Shown piece after piece: positions 1-9,992 of a stretch of DNA of 64,000 nucleotides. Origin of the DNA: Petunia secreta (lineage: Eukaryota > Streptophyta > Magnoliopsida > Solanales > Solanaceae); the NCBI GenBank assembly GCA_029990175.1, contig JARKIP010000201.1, positions 310,001-374,000 of the forward strand, read 5' to 3'. A program made the position numbers and the translations under genes. The notes under the pieces are model-generated. The model was not told where the DNA came from and did no database searches. It saw only the letters and a list, made by a program, of their open reading frames with translations. Every line of letters begins with the position of its first letter. Position 1 is the stretch's first letter.

Positions 1-3000
1 AGCTATTAATGAATCTAAATTCATTAAGCATTTGATCAGACGCACCAAAATAGAAAAATCCCAAAACTTATCAGGAGCCCCACTTAAAAATATGTAATAT
101 ATTAGAATTAGTGAACTTCTTATACGATAAATAATACCAAATCTTTTATAATTAGCAAATGCAATTCCTAACCAATGATATAAACAGGTTAATAGCTGAA
201 GGAAGCTAAGCCCTCCATCATACCCAGGCAGATAGTTAGTTTTCAAAGGCAACTAGCAAGGAATTCTATGTAAGGTCAAAATAGCAGAAGTGATTTCATT
301 TAGCCCCTCCCAATATTTAAACAAGATGTTACTATTTAGTCAATGACTGACCAAATATGCTGCAAAACATAAACTCATAATGAAGGTAGAATTCATTAGT
401 TCACCCACACTGGCTTAACTTGTACAAACTTAAAATCAATCTAGGTTGGACTATGCTCAGGTTGAAGACTTTAACAATGACAAATGAGAAAGCATATGAG
501 CAGGGTTATCCCTTTGACACTTTCAGAGTTGTTTAGATCTTTAAGGGACAAATTTTAAAACTATACTCATGCACAAGCAGGTTTTCGATCAAAATTAAAA
601 TAGATGCAAGTTGAAATTTCCACCAGAAGGAATTGAAACTCATGCAACTTATTTCCTACTAGTTCAGAAAAAGTGAAGAAGCTCTCCACATGATTAAACT
701 CATGAATTTAATACCTAGCTAAGAGAATCATCAAGTTTAACATTTTAGCCCCTAACTGTGTCACTACATGTCGGGTAGGAATGATCAACATCTTACTATA
801 TTTTACGGTTTAAACTAATACAGATTAGAGACACCAAATATCCAAGTGGTCCATTCGACTTTGACCAAAATCAAGAGATGAGGTCTTTTTAAAAAAATGA
901 ACAGCCAGCTGATTCTTCTATGTGATACAATAAAGCAATGGTCATTTTAAGAGCTCAAGAACAATGAGAAGATAAATGCAAGAACAAACTAATGGAGTCA
1001 ATCCAGAGAGAAAAGACGAAGATAACTTAACAGCAGGAGTACACTCAAGATACCAAAACTAAATTTAAACCTTCAGGCATGACTAGCATCTTACAATTAA
1101 CCAAACTAGAACAAGAAAGCTGGTGTGGTTACACATTTCAGGTTCATAGGTTTCCACTCAGAACGTCAAAATAATCCTTATATTGAATATACACAGTAGC
1201 TTAAATGAAGTTTAAGATCAGCCCAGTCTTCGATACAGAAAAAAAGAATAGTATACCAAGGGATTTCAAAGGCAGAAATCTAACATGCATATATTTTACT
1301 TATAATGATTCTGTGAACTGAGTATTTTAACAAACAACTAAATAAGGATCATTTTCTACAATGCTTGAAAGAATTCAATCAACTAAATCATCCAGATCAG
1401 ATTGCCTTACCTTACTCTCACTAACTCTTATTTTAGGAAATGCTCAGCAGAAAAACCAACCTCAAATCTAACTAACTAATGACATTCCAACAAACAATCA
1501 GGAACAAGAGCCTGGACAAGATCATTGGAAAGTGAAAGCTAATGCTGAAACAGGCTGCATTTATCCAAAAACTAGGCTCAATTCCTAGGCACCTTAATTA
1601 ACCTCATTACACTAAAAAAAAAAAAAATATAACCCTTTACCTTAACTGCCATCAAGCAAACTGAAACAACTCTTATGCCCTTCTGCCTAATGCTACTCCT
1701 CCATACCAATACCTGCAGCTGCCTTGCGACCACTAGGACAACCTGAAACTATCTCCCTGAACCCTTTTCAACTCCAAAAACTGACTATACCAGAACTAAA
1801 TCCCACTTACAAACTAAATACAAACCTGCTTAACAGACCCCTCTACATCTCTTTCACTCACAGCACACCTAAGCTACTACCTGAAACCCGACTCCACTTA
1901 ACAAGAGCATCACCCTCGAACCCTTGCTTCTCATTTTCCAGCTACAAAATAACTAACCCCTGAACTTCTATGAACCACCTGGACCACCTACAAACACCCT
2001 TGGAACATCTTATGCACCAAATACAAACTCCAGACCTGCCTGCATCTTCTCCCTCCAAACAACACCACCTGACTTCCTGAACATTTCAGCATCAATAACC
2101 ATCCCCAAACATCAAGGAACAGACCCATCAGACCTCCCTCACAATACCCTTTCCTACTTCATCCAATCCACCAAGACTCCCTCTTACATTTACACCTTCC
2201 AAACAACCCAAGCAGATATAAACTCATGAAAACATAACAGAACTAGTACGCATTGAAATAACATTCTAAAATAGGCTGCAGCTCTCAATCGACAACAGAA
2301 CATGGCTTCACAAGCCTATAATCCGCATTTCTTTCAAAACAAATGAAAACAGACCCTCTCAAGTTTCAAGTACTTCTACAAATTAGTGTCTAAGCATAAA
2401 GGTTACAACTTTACCAACTAAACATCCACATTGTCTCCAGTTGATCTATCACACAGCATGTTTTACAATTTATAACGAATATCAAGAACAGCTGAAATGT
2501 ACTGAGGAGAGGCGTATTACCTGTTTGGGCGCAGCGAGCCGGGGCTATGAACTGAAACGGTGTCACTCGAACAAGGCGACTCGAATAACGAAGAAGCAAG
2601 CGACCGAGATGGCCAAGCGAAGACACAAGTAAAATACCAAAAATATAGAAACCACAACACTGCAGGAATTTAAAACTTGGATAAAATTTGTATATTATGC
2701 TCTTTTCTTCAACATTTTCTACTCTATTCCCCTATTCATGGCTGCCTCTCTTTTCACTATCCACGGCTCAAAATTTTGGAAACCCCTCTCTTCTGCCGCT
2801 CCCCCCTCATTTTACCTTCAACTTTAGCTTTTATATCCCCCATTAGGATTCTAGAGGTGGAAGGAAATACCCAAAAGAACCCTCCAACGGCTAGAATTGG
2901 ATAGGGTCTTGTATGAATAAGGACAAAGCTACGTGATTCCTATTCGCTGCTTGTACGGAGAAGAAGAGAATGGGAATTTTGGGTCGGGTTTTTGGGATTT

Positions 3001-3229
3001 CACGGGTTGGAAAAATGGAAAAAGGGTCCGGTGTTTTTCTGATTAGGGATAATAGATTAGGGATTTTAAGTTAAAAGGGGGCTTTGCACGGGTGGGACTG
3101 ATTTAGGGCTATGAAATGCAGTTTTGGCCTTCTTTTCTTCAAAATTAACTAATTCGCCTTTGATTTTTTAAAATAAAGCTTATTTTAAATAATTAAAAAA
3201 AAAATTCGGGACAAAATTGGGTGTCAACA
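1..3229 (-). repeat. Tat1 3' LTR, partial
   Basis: Direct copy of 11161-14486, with about 25 single-base differences by eye plus one roughly 99-bp gap. In element sense it starts at 3229 with TGTTGACACCC, right after the polypurine tract. About 1.17 kb of the LTR lies outside the window, judged from the complete 5' LTR. Small open frames at 1724-1963 and 2441-2632 recur in the other LTR at 12883-13122 and 13699-13890. They sit on the strand opposite to the element and I do not treat them as genes. Confidence 0.93.
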
Positions 3230-3245
3230 GCTGCCCCTCTTTACC
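3230..3245 (-). other. Tat1 polypurine tract
   Basis: On the minus strand this reads GGTAAAGAGGGGCAGC and ends exactly at the TGTTGACACCC start of the 3' LTR. Purine tracts in this position prime plus-strand DNA synthesis. The corresponding site in Tat2 (21987-22002) reads GATAAAGACGGGCAGC, one of the marks of its decay. Confidence 0.85.
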
Positions 3246-4187
3246 TGAAAAGGATGAAAGAGTTTTCAAGGTAAAGAAGTTGACGTGAAAGCCAATTTTG
3301 TCACGGTAAAGCCAAGGATTTTGATTCCAAGGACCAAAATACGAGGCTTATGGACATGGTCGAACTCCGGTTTTCGAGTTGCCTACATATCTCGGGCTGA
3401 AAGAGAATCAGGCCATATGTAGTTCAACGACACTTGGACACGAAAATTCGCACGATTGATAGAAAAGACGCACGAATAGAAAAGAAACCAAATTGACACC
3501 CTAATCTGAAATGAAAGATTATGATAGACTTGCTTGTTCGAGTGCGATTCTTCAGATCCTCGTTGACGAGTCTAGCTCATATCAACGATTGCCCCAGTTC
3601 ACTGCTAAGAAAGAGTTCCACGTTATGCTCCAAATGCTGCTGCGGTGCTGCTGCGGTGCTGCTAATATCCTATAATAAACTTGACAAACGGTAAGCGAGT
3701 AACTGTAAATAAAGCTTAATAAATGAAGTAATAAAGGAATAACGACAATAAAACTTGTAGATGCTGGTTGTAATATCAATGATAATCTTGTCTCCAATCG
3801 ACTAATGGAGAAATCTGGCTTTGTGAGGCAAGATGACTTCGGGGCTGTTGGTAGACTGAAGATAAAGCAATAAAAGCTTCAATTAATAGGAACATAAAGT
3901 GAAATTTAAACTCTAAATAATAAGGATAAAAATGCCGCCTTTTCGGCAATAACCATGATAAAGCCTACAGCTTTAAATCATGAAGAGGCAATTTGAAAAT
4001 AATATTGGATTGCACTCCAACCAAAAGTAGGAATACGTTCGAAGTATTCACATTATCCTGCATGTCTTAACAAACTTATTAGCAATGTAAGGCTATTAAA
4101 ATATGCATATCAAAATGTATAAACGCCTCAGGAGGCTACAAAATATGCTCAAGAAAGTGTGCTAATATTAAACGTCGATCGAGACCA
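3246..4187 (-). other. Tat1 internal non-coding region next to the 3' LTR
   Basis: I see no coding sequence here. The stretch is homologous to 20960-21986 of Tat2 in opposite orientation; the shared blocks surround the GCCGCC...CGGC hairpin at about 3934-3946 and the segment at 3540-3690. It holds one copy of the recurrent 48-bp TACGTA-type motif (3378-3425) and several isolated short stem-loops, such as AAAGC-CTACA-GCTTT near 3963 and TTGGA-TTGCAC-TCCAA near 4005. Confidence 0.6.
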
Positions 4188-4525
4188 TAAAAAATTACGC
4201 CATAGAGGCATTTAAATAATTAACACCTTCGAGGTGACATAAATATGCCTCCGGGGCAACAAAATTATGCCTTAGAGGCATTCAAATAACTAACACCTTC
4301 GAGGTGACATAAATACGCCTCCGGGGCGACAATATTTTGCCTTCGAGGCATTCAAATAACTAACACCTTCGAGGTGACACAAATACGCCTCCGGGGCAAC
4401 AAAACTACGCCTTAGAGGGATTCAAATAATTAACACCTTCGAAGTGACATAAATACGCCTCAGGGGCAACAAAACTACGCCTTAGAGGCATTCAAATAAT
4501 TAACACCTTCGAGGTGATACAAATA
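4188..4525 (-). repeat. Tandem repeat, 70-bp unit, about 5 copies
   Basis: The block GCCTCCGGGGC recurs at 4247, 4317, 4387 and (as GCCTCAGGGGC) 4457, a period of exactly 70 bp. Each unit contains three short near-palindromes: GCCTCCGGGGC, GCCTTAGAGGC and CACCTTCGAGGTG. It lies in the non-coding region between gag and the 3' LTR of Tat1. Confidence 0.9.
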
Positions 4526-5105
4526 CGCTTATCGGAAGCGTGAACAGATAAAGACGCTTACCGGAAGCGTGAAATATTAAGACGCTTATCGAAAGCGTAA
4601 ACACATAAAGACGCTTACCGGAAGCGTGAAATAGAGACGCTTATCGAAAGCGTGAACACATAAAGACGCTTACCGGAAGCATGAAATAAAGAGACGCTTA
4701 TCGAAAGCGTAAACACATAAGGACGCTTACCGAAAGCGTGAAATAAAGACGCTTATCGAAAGCGTAAACACATAAAGACGCTTACCGGAAGCGTGAAATA
4801 CAAAGACGCTTATCGAAAGCGTAAACACATAAAGACGCTTACCGGAAGCGTGAAATATAAAGACGCTTATCGAAAGCGTAAACACATAAAGACGCTTACC
4901 GGAAGCGTGAAATAAAGACGCTTATCGAAAGCGTAAACACATAAAGACGCTTACCGGAAGCGTGAAATAAAGACGCTTATCGAAAGCGTAAACACATAAA
5001 GACGCTTACCGGAAGCGTGAAATATAAAGACGCTTATCGAAAGCGTGAGATATAAAGACACTTCTCAAAAGCGTGGAATATAATGACGCTTCTCGAAAGC
5101 GTGAA
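4522..5105 (-). repeat. Tandem hairpin array, about 21 half-units of about 29 bp
   Basis: The core ACGCTTATCGAAAGCGT alternates with ACGCTTACCGGAAGCGT, separated by AT-rich spacers of about 12 bp, giving a compound unit of about 57-60 bp. Every core is a stem-loop with the stem ACGCTT/AAGCGT, and most substitutions fall in the loop or spacer. The last units decay (acacttctcaaaagcgt, acgcttctcgaaagcgt). The short frames that cross the end of the array on either strand are by-products of the repeat. Confidence 0.93.
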
Positions 5106-6570
5106 TGCGTTGCACTCTTTGAATTCTTCCATGGAGGAATGGCCTTGACTACAAAACAAAGTGAGCCCCCAAGATTGGCAATATCTGTAAATCATAAAAA
5201 TGGAAATTTTGTAAGCGTTCTCATAAGAGGAATGAGAAATGAGACAGATATGTTTAACAATTTGCAATAATTATTGGAAATAGAAATGCCGCCTTTCGGC
5301 AATGACTTATGATCGAGTCTCCCGTTTTCTACAGTAGGCTTCTTAACAATAGCGCATTTGATTGTTTACAATAGACTTGATGTTGATACTTGTAAAATAA
5401 ATGGTAGAATAGCCTGCAAAATAAAGTTGTCATTAAATTCATATAGACAGGAAAATGTCAAAGATAAAGGAGATATAAAGTGAGAGTTTAAGCCGTCTGG
5501 CTTATATTTTGTGAAGCCATAAAGAGTTAAGTTTTATCCTTGAGAAACACTGAGTTAATGCTTAATTCCTGCAAAGTGTAAAGTAAAGTTGTCAATTAAG
5601 CAATGAATTTCGATTAAACAAGGGCAGAAATAGAGAGAGAAATAAGATCGTTTTTGCGTATGCAATGAGTCAGATAACGCCTCCGATCTCGGTCAGTTAT
5701 CTGGGCAACATTGTTCAACGTGTATGAAAAATACTCCATGAGGAGTTGATAGTTGCTAGTTTCCTCATCTTGTTGCTTTGAAAATTCCTGCACTCAAAGA
5801 AAAATCGTTAGTTTTGGGGGGAAGGGGGGAGCGTTTGATTCATGCTGACTCGAGCCTTCATCCTTCAACCGCTTACTTCTTCTCCCTTTATCTAGATTTG
5901 CGATCCGTCTTTCGAGACTTGGCCAATTTATCTTTGTCAAGCGATACGGCTTTTGCAAAATCTGCCCCAGTTATGATCTTTCAAATCTTCAACTTGCCTT
6001 GCAAAATTTGCCCCAGTTGCTTACCTTAGGGGAGACTGGAAATTTTAATATTATAGAGTCGAGCCCGTTAAGAGCGCCTACGTATCCCTCCACGGGAATC
6101 AGACCGTGCGTAGTTCTGCTTACATAAAGATTTTTGGGAATATGGCAATCTAAGTGCGAAGCCGAATCCGAATTAGAATGCCTACACATCTGCCCAGATG
6201 CATAGCTCGAAATTACATCATCAAAGATAAACAAGCCTTAAAGCATTACAAAATCTGATCGAATCCGATGTGGATTGCTTACTTATCCTGTTGCCATTCC
6301 AGGAATCAGACCAAAAGTAGTTCAAAATTACAGAAAAGGGGAAATAGGGAAATCCTACGCTAGTGTAACCGAGCTCTATGTGAGTTGCTTACGTATCCCA
6401 GCCCTGGGAATCAGGTTACGCGTAGTTCGCATTACAATTAAAATTACATAAAATGAGAAAGACACTTGCTTGCGCCGCTTGTAAGCTATCTTGATTGTAC
6501 TTGGGTTGACAACTTTTGGCTAGACTGTAAGGGTGAGCCTTCTTGCAAATGAGACAATTTTCAACAACAG
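5106..6570 (-). other. Tat1 non-coding region downstream of gag
   Basis: This stretch lies where pol would be expected in an autonomous element, but no RT, protease or integrase motif is visible in any frame. It contains three diverged copies of a 43-51-bp motif with the core TTGCTTACGTATCC...GGAATCAG...GTAGTTC (6074-6116, 6273-6323, 6384-6428). At about 5945-6025 it contains two copies of a block reading, in element sense, AACTGGGGCA...TTTTGCAA; related blocks are repeated in Tat2 at 17240-17450. Confidence 0.6.
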
Positions 6571-7122
6571 TCATGCTACTAAATCTCCGGGCATTGATTC
6601 TCTCATCTGGATTGATCCATCTTCAATTAAATCTTGGATCTTGTGTTTAAGAGCAACACATTCGTTAGTGTCGTGCTTGAAAAATTCTGCATGGTAAGCG
6701 CAATATTTGGTTCCACCAACCCATTGTGGGGGAGGGTCAAATGTACCATTTTCTGATAAAGGTTCTAGCATTCCCACATCTTTTAATCTTTCATACAATT
6801 GAGCTTGTGGTTCACCTAAAGATGTGAATTTTCGACGTTGCTTCTTCTCATATTTGGGATGCGATCCTGATGGTTTAGATTGGCGGGCCATTGGTGGCAG
6901 ATGTTGCTGCGGATAATTGTATGCTTGCGGTTGTAAATAAGGGTGATAAGCGGTTGCTGCAAATTGATGGTAATTGGGTTGGGCATTATAGACTGGACAT
7001 GGAGCGGGTGGATTTTGATGCTGACTTGGATAAGCTGGATATAGTGTGCTTCTGTAAATAGATTGGTTTGATGAGTTTCTGAAGGTTGGCTTCTTGTTTG
7101 GCCTTTGGTCGATATCATCCAT
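6571..7122 (-). CDS. gag: Tat1 gag, C-terminal part with Cys-His box (broken gene)
   Basis: Open frame of 183 residues, the C-terminal part of the same gag whose core is encoded at 7276-8199. It has a Pro/Gln/Tyr-rich stretch (about residues 25-80), a basic segment near 92-100 (KKQRRK), and near 138-152 a CAYHAEFFKHDTNEC box. Such C-x2-H...H-x4-C boxes near the gag C-terminus are common in Tat elements and are presumed to bind nucleic acid (family knowledge). It ends in a normal stop with no pol behind it. The segment 7123-7278 that should join the two parts carries about three small indels, so intact Gag cannot be made from this copy. Confidence 0.8.
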   Translation of the reverse strand: MDDIDQRPNKKPTFRNSSNQSIYRSTLYPAYPSQHQNPPAPCPVYNAQPNYHQFAATAYHPYLQPQAYNYPQQHLPPMARQSKPSGSHPKYEKKQRRKFTSLGEPQAQLYERLKDVGMLEPLSENGTFDPPPQWVGGTKYCAYHAEFFKHDTNECVALKHKIQDLIEDGSIQMRESMPGDLVA

Positions 7123-7275
7123 ATCAATTCCAAATTCATCTTCCCTCTTTCTCTTCTCAAAATTGTCCAGAGATGGCTTGCGTAGTTGCCTTCATTGCAG
7201 CAAAACTTACAATTCGCCCTGTCTTAACCCCCTTCTTCAACCATCTCTCCCATCACAAGAAGTTCAGAATATGGT

Positions 7276-8199
7276 TTACCCATCATCTTGGGCTCGGATG
7301 AAGTATTTTACCATGTCTTCCTCAGTCATTGGTGGTTGCACCCTTGCAGCCTGTTCACGCCATCTCAATGCGTACTCCCTAAAGGTTTCTGTTGGTTTCT
7401 TCTTCAGATTAGACAAGGTTATAAGGTCAGGAGCCATCTCGACATTGTACTCGAACTGCTTTGTAAAATCATTGGCTATGTCATCAAACTCACGCCACTT
7501 GCTTATATCCTGTCTTGCAAACCATTCAGCAGCAATACCTTCCAGACTATGACTGAAGAAGGCCATCAGAAGTTCCTCTTTACCTCCCGCAACCCTCATT
7601 CGGTTGAGATATTTGGTCAAATGAACAAATAGATCACTATGACCATCATACATATCAAATTTTGGCACCTTAAACCCGGGAGGAAGAGTAACGTCAGGGT
7701 ATAGATAAAGATTGCGGTAGGAGATGCTTTGACGTCCTCTAGACACTTGCAAATCCTTGATGGATTGCTGCATGATTTTCATCGTTTGGATTATCTCCTC
7801 TTGCTCAACTGTCTTTCCCGGCTTTTCTACAGTTATGGGCACTTCAATGGGTGCTTTGGATTGTGGAGGACGAGGAGTATCTTTGGCAGGTAAATATTGA
7901 TAGTGAGGCAAGTTGTTCTGGTTAATGAATGCATTTGGGATGTTGTTAACTGGTGCAAGCATATGAATGACACTGGAATTTAAAGGCGTGTTCGGATTGG
8001 CAGTTTCAACATTGGGGTTCAGAGTTGATAGCACGGCTGGCGCATTTTGGTGGTTCGACCCTTTCATTCTGTCTAGTTCAGCTTGCATACACTCAATCTG
8101 CTTAGCCATTCTAGCAATTTGTTCATCAGGAACAACAACTGCTTGCTCATTAGAAGATGCAGGGATACCAGTCTGATTATCAGTCATTGCTCGCTTCAC
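7276..8199 (-). CDS. gag: Tat1 gag, N-terminal and core part (truncated by frameshift)
   Basis: Open frame of 307 residues starting at ATG 8199. Residues about 25-46 look like a short coiled coil (DEQIARMAKQIECMQAELDR). Residues about 165-300 match the plant retrotransposon gag core: LPPGFKVPKFDMYDG, then AEWFARQDISKWREFDDIANDF and ETFREYALRWREQA, the usual W...F...F and YALRWRE signatures of this family. Gag forms the cytoplasmic virus-like particle that packages element RNA. The frame stops at 7276 because of a small indel, and recognisable sequence continues in shifted frames to 6571. With recent LTRs but a broken gag, this copy probably moved with Gag supplied in trans, or it broke afterwards. 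Confidence 0.87.
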   Translation of the reverse strand: MKRAMTDNQTGIPASSNEQAVVVPDEQIARMAKQIECMQAELDRMKGSNHQNAPAVLSTLNPNVETANPNTPLNSSVIHMLAPVNNIPNAFINQNNLPHYQYLPAKDTPRPPQSKAPIEVPITVEKPGKTVEQEEIIQTMKIMQQSIKDLQVSRGRQSISYRNLYLYPDVTLPPGFKVPKFDMYDGHSDLFVHLTKYLNRMRVAGGKEELLMAFFSHSLEGIAAEWFARQDISKWREFDDIANDFTKQFEYNVEMAPDLITLSNLKKKPTETFREYALRWREQAARVQPPMTEEDMVKYFIRAQDDG

Positions 8200-9966
8200 T
8201 TTAGGTTAGACACTTAACCAACTTGGGAATCAACACGAATCAAACTCTCTTTTGGGGGGATAATCAAAACAAAAGGAAAAAATCAAAAGGTAACTATGTT
8301 AGTTTCCAGATCATTGGCATAATTGCACACAATCACGTAGTGCGCGTCACATAGCGCTTTGCATTTTAAGCAAGTTTGACATGTGGCAATCACAATTAGT
8401 TGAGCGTAAATGAAAATGCGGGCGCATCCTACCCTGTAAGGTGCCTCTTTGTGCTAGAGGTAAGCCTAATCGCGCAAACAAGTGGTAACGAAAAATAGTT
8501 CATGCCAGTTCTGAGCAATTCAGATTTAGAGTAAGCAACAATAACAATAATTGATAACAATCATCTCTCCGCCTTGACACTGCAATTCCGTTATCCCAAC
8601 TACCTTCCAAAAGTTGGTATCAACTCGAAATTTCAACACAGCTCATGCTTTTCACAACATTTGCACAAAATTCTAAACCCAAATGCCTAAAACCTGAAAC
8701 GATCCCCATACACCTTTTGCAAACATACACACTCCTCCAATCACAACTCCCAATTATTTACAACATCCATGGGTGAAATTTCCAACTGCCTTCACAATAC
8801 TAGACTGCAAATCATAAAAGGTTCCAATTGACCTTTTAAAAAATTAAACCTCACTGGTCCTTGGCTTTGGACAAGCCTCTCAGCTTCCTAGGTTTTGCAA
8901 GGCTCACAGACCTTGTTCATAGGGCTCCTCACTGGTCCTCGGCTTTAATCAAGCCTCTCAGTTTCCTAGGTTTTGCAAGGCTCACAGACCTTGTTCATAG
9001 GGCTCCTCACTGGTCCTCGGCTTTAATCAAGCCTCTCAGTTTTCTAGGTAGCCAAGACCGCACTGGTCTTCAAGGAGGGACCCCATTGGTCGTTTGTAGA
9101 CATAGGGGCTTCACTCTCCTAGTATGCGACAAGCATACTTCAATTATCATGAAGTTGCAGCTGGTCAGTCAACATAAGCCTGCACACACGCAAAGCCATT
9201 CACGAGAGGGACCCCACTGATCCTTTTTAAGACACCAGGGGCTTCGCCTCTTAGATCTCACTACACCCATCTCCAAAACACAAACCAACCAAATCTGCCT
9301 AACTTTCCCCAAACTGCAATTCTGTCTTGTTCACAAAATTCTGCACTATGATCTCAAATACTCCATGGACTGCTATGACCACACAGATTCTGCTAAATTC
9401 TTCCACTTTCTAACCTAAAAGACAAAATAGGAGACAAAATTCTAAATCTGATTTTGCTCAAAACATGGCTAGGACTGAGGTCTTGTTATCACACAACACA
9501 TAATATGCATTGTCATTGGGTTTCAAGAACCCGCTGACGTAAGGGCGGTCTCTTAACTATGGAGGCGGTACCAAGGACCGGGTCCAGACTAAGGTGTAAA
9601 TGCATGCATGCTCCCTAAAGCTCCGTCTAAGAGTGGGTTAACGGTTGAGGCTAACAGGTGAGTGGCAAGCGGCCTCGCAGTCGAATTACTCCCACGACAA
9701 CCGCCGGTATACCAACTCTTCATAGGGTTCTTTAGTGGAAGAAAGTGCGGGTACGCATGAGCGTACCTCACGGATATTTGGGGTGAAAATGCAAGAGGTT
9801 CCCAGGAGTGGGGGAAGTATGAACGGAATGCCAGTTTATATGTGCGCAAATAAGAGTGTAGTGACATGCTTTTCGTGGCACACAAACAAACAGATATAAT
9901 AACGCAAAATAAATTAAGCATGCTAGTTGCAAATAATTGGAAACCTTTATGGTCAAAACCTTTATT
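8200..9966 (-). other. Tat1 leader between primer site and gag
   Basis: This long 5' leader has no recognised gene. The part next to the primer site (about 9700-9966) is homologous to 15528-15760 of Tat2. Some Ogre elements carry an extra ORF upstream of gag; the only long minus-strand frame here (9589-10134) crosses the primer site into the LTR and has no recognisable domain. Confidence 0.55.
8851..9050. repeat. Tandem repeat, 78-bp unit, about 2.6 copies
   Basis: The block TCACTGGTCCT starts at 8851, 8929 and 9007, exactly 78 bp apart. The first two units are almost identical through ...CTTGTTCATAGGG; the third diverges after about 45 bp. The period is divisible by three, which keeps a plus-strand frame open across it; I regard that frame as spurious. 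Confidence 0.9.
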
Positions 9967-9986
9967 GATCCCCAGCGGAGTCGCCA
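9967..9986 (-). other. Tat1 primer binding site (tRNA-Arg)
   Basis: On the minus strand the sequence is TGGCGACTCCGCTGGGGATC, the complement of the 3' end of a plant tRNA-Arg including CCA (recognised from memory of plant tRNA-Arg, not searched). It lies six bases inside the LTR end. A tRNA-Arg primer is typical of Ogre/Tat elements. Tat2 has a decayed version at 15510-15527. Confidence 0.85.
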
Positions 9987-9992
9987 CGCTAT

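Noticed and set aside
4188..5105. CRISPR-like array
   Set aside because: Units are head-to-tail repeats with near-identical short spacers, inside a plant retrotransposon; no unique spacers and no cas genes.
7288..7632. Plus-strand frames opposite Tat1 gag (also 7094-7552)
   Set aside because: They are shadows of the clearly recognisable gag on the other strand.
8861..9220. 119-codon plus-strand frame with internal repeats
   Set aside because: Created by a 78-bp tandem repeat in the non-coding leader of a minus-strand element.
9967..9986. tRNA-Arg gene fragment
   Set aside because: Only the last 20 bases match and they lie exactly at the LTR junction, so this is a primer binding site, not a tRNA gene.
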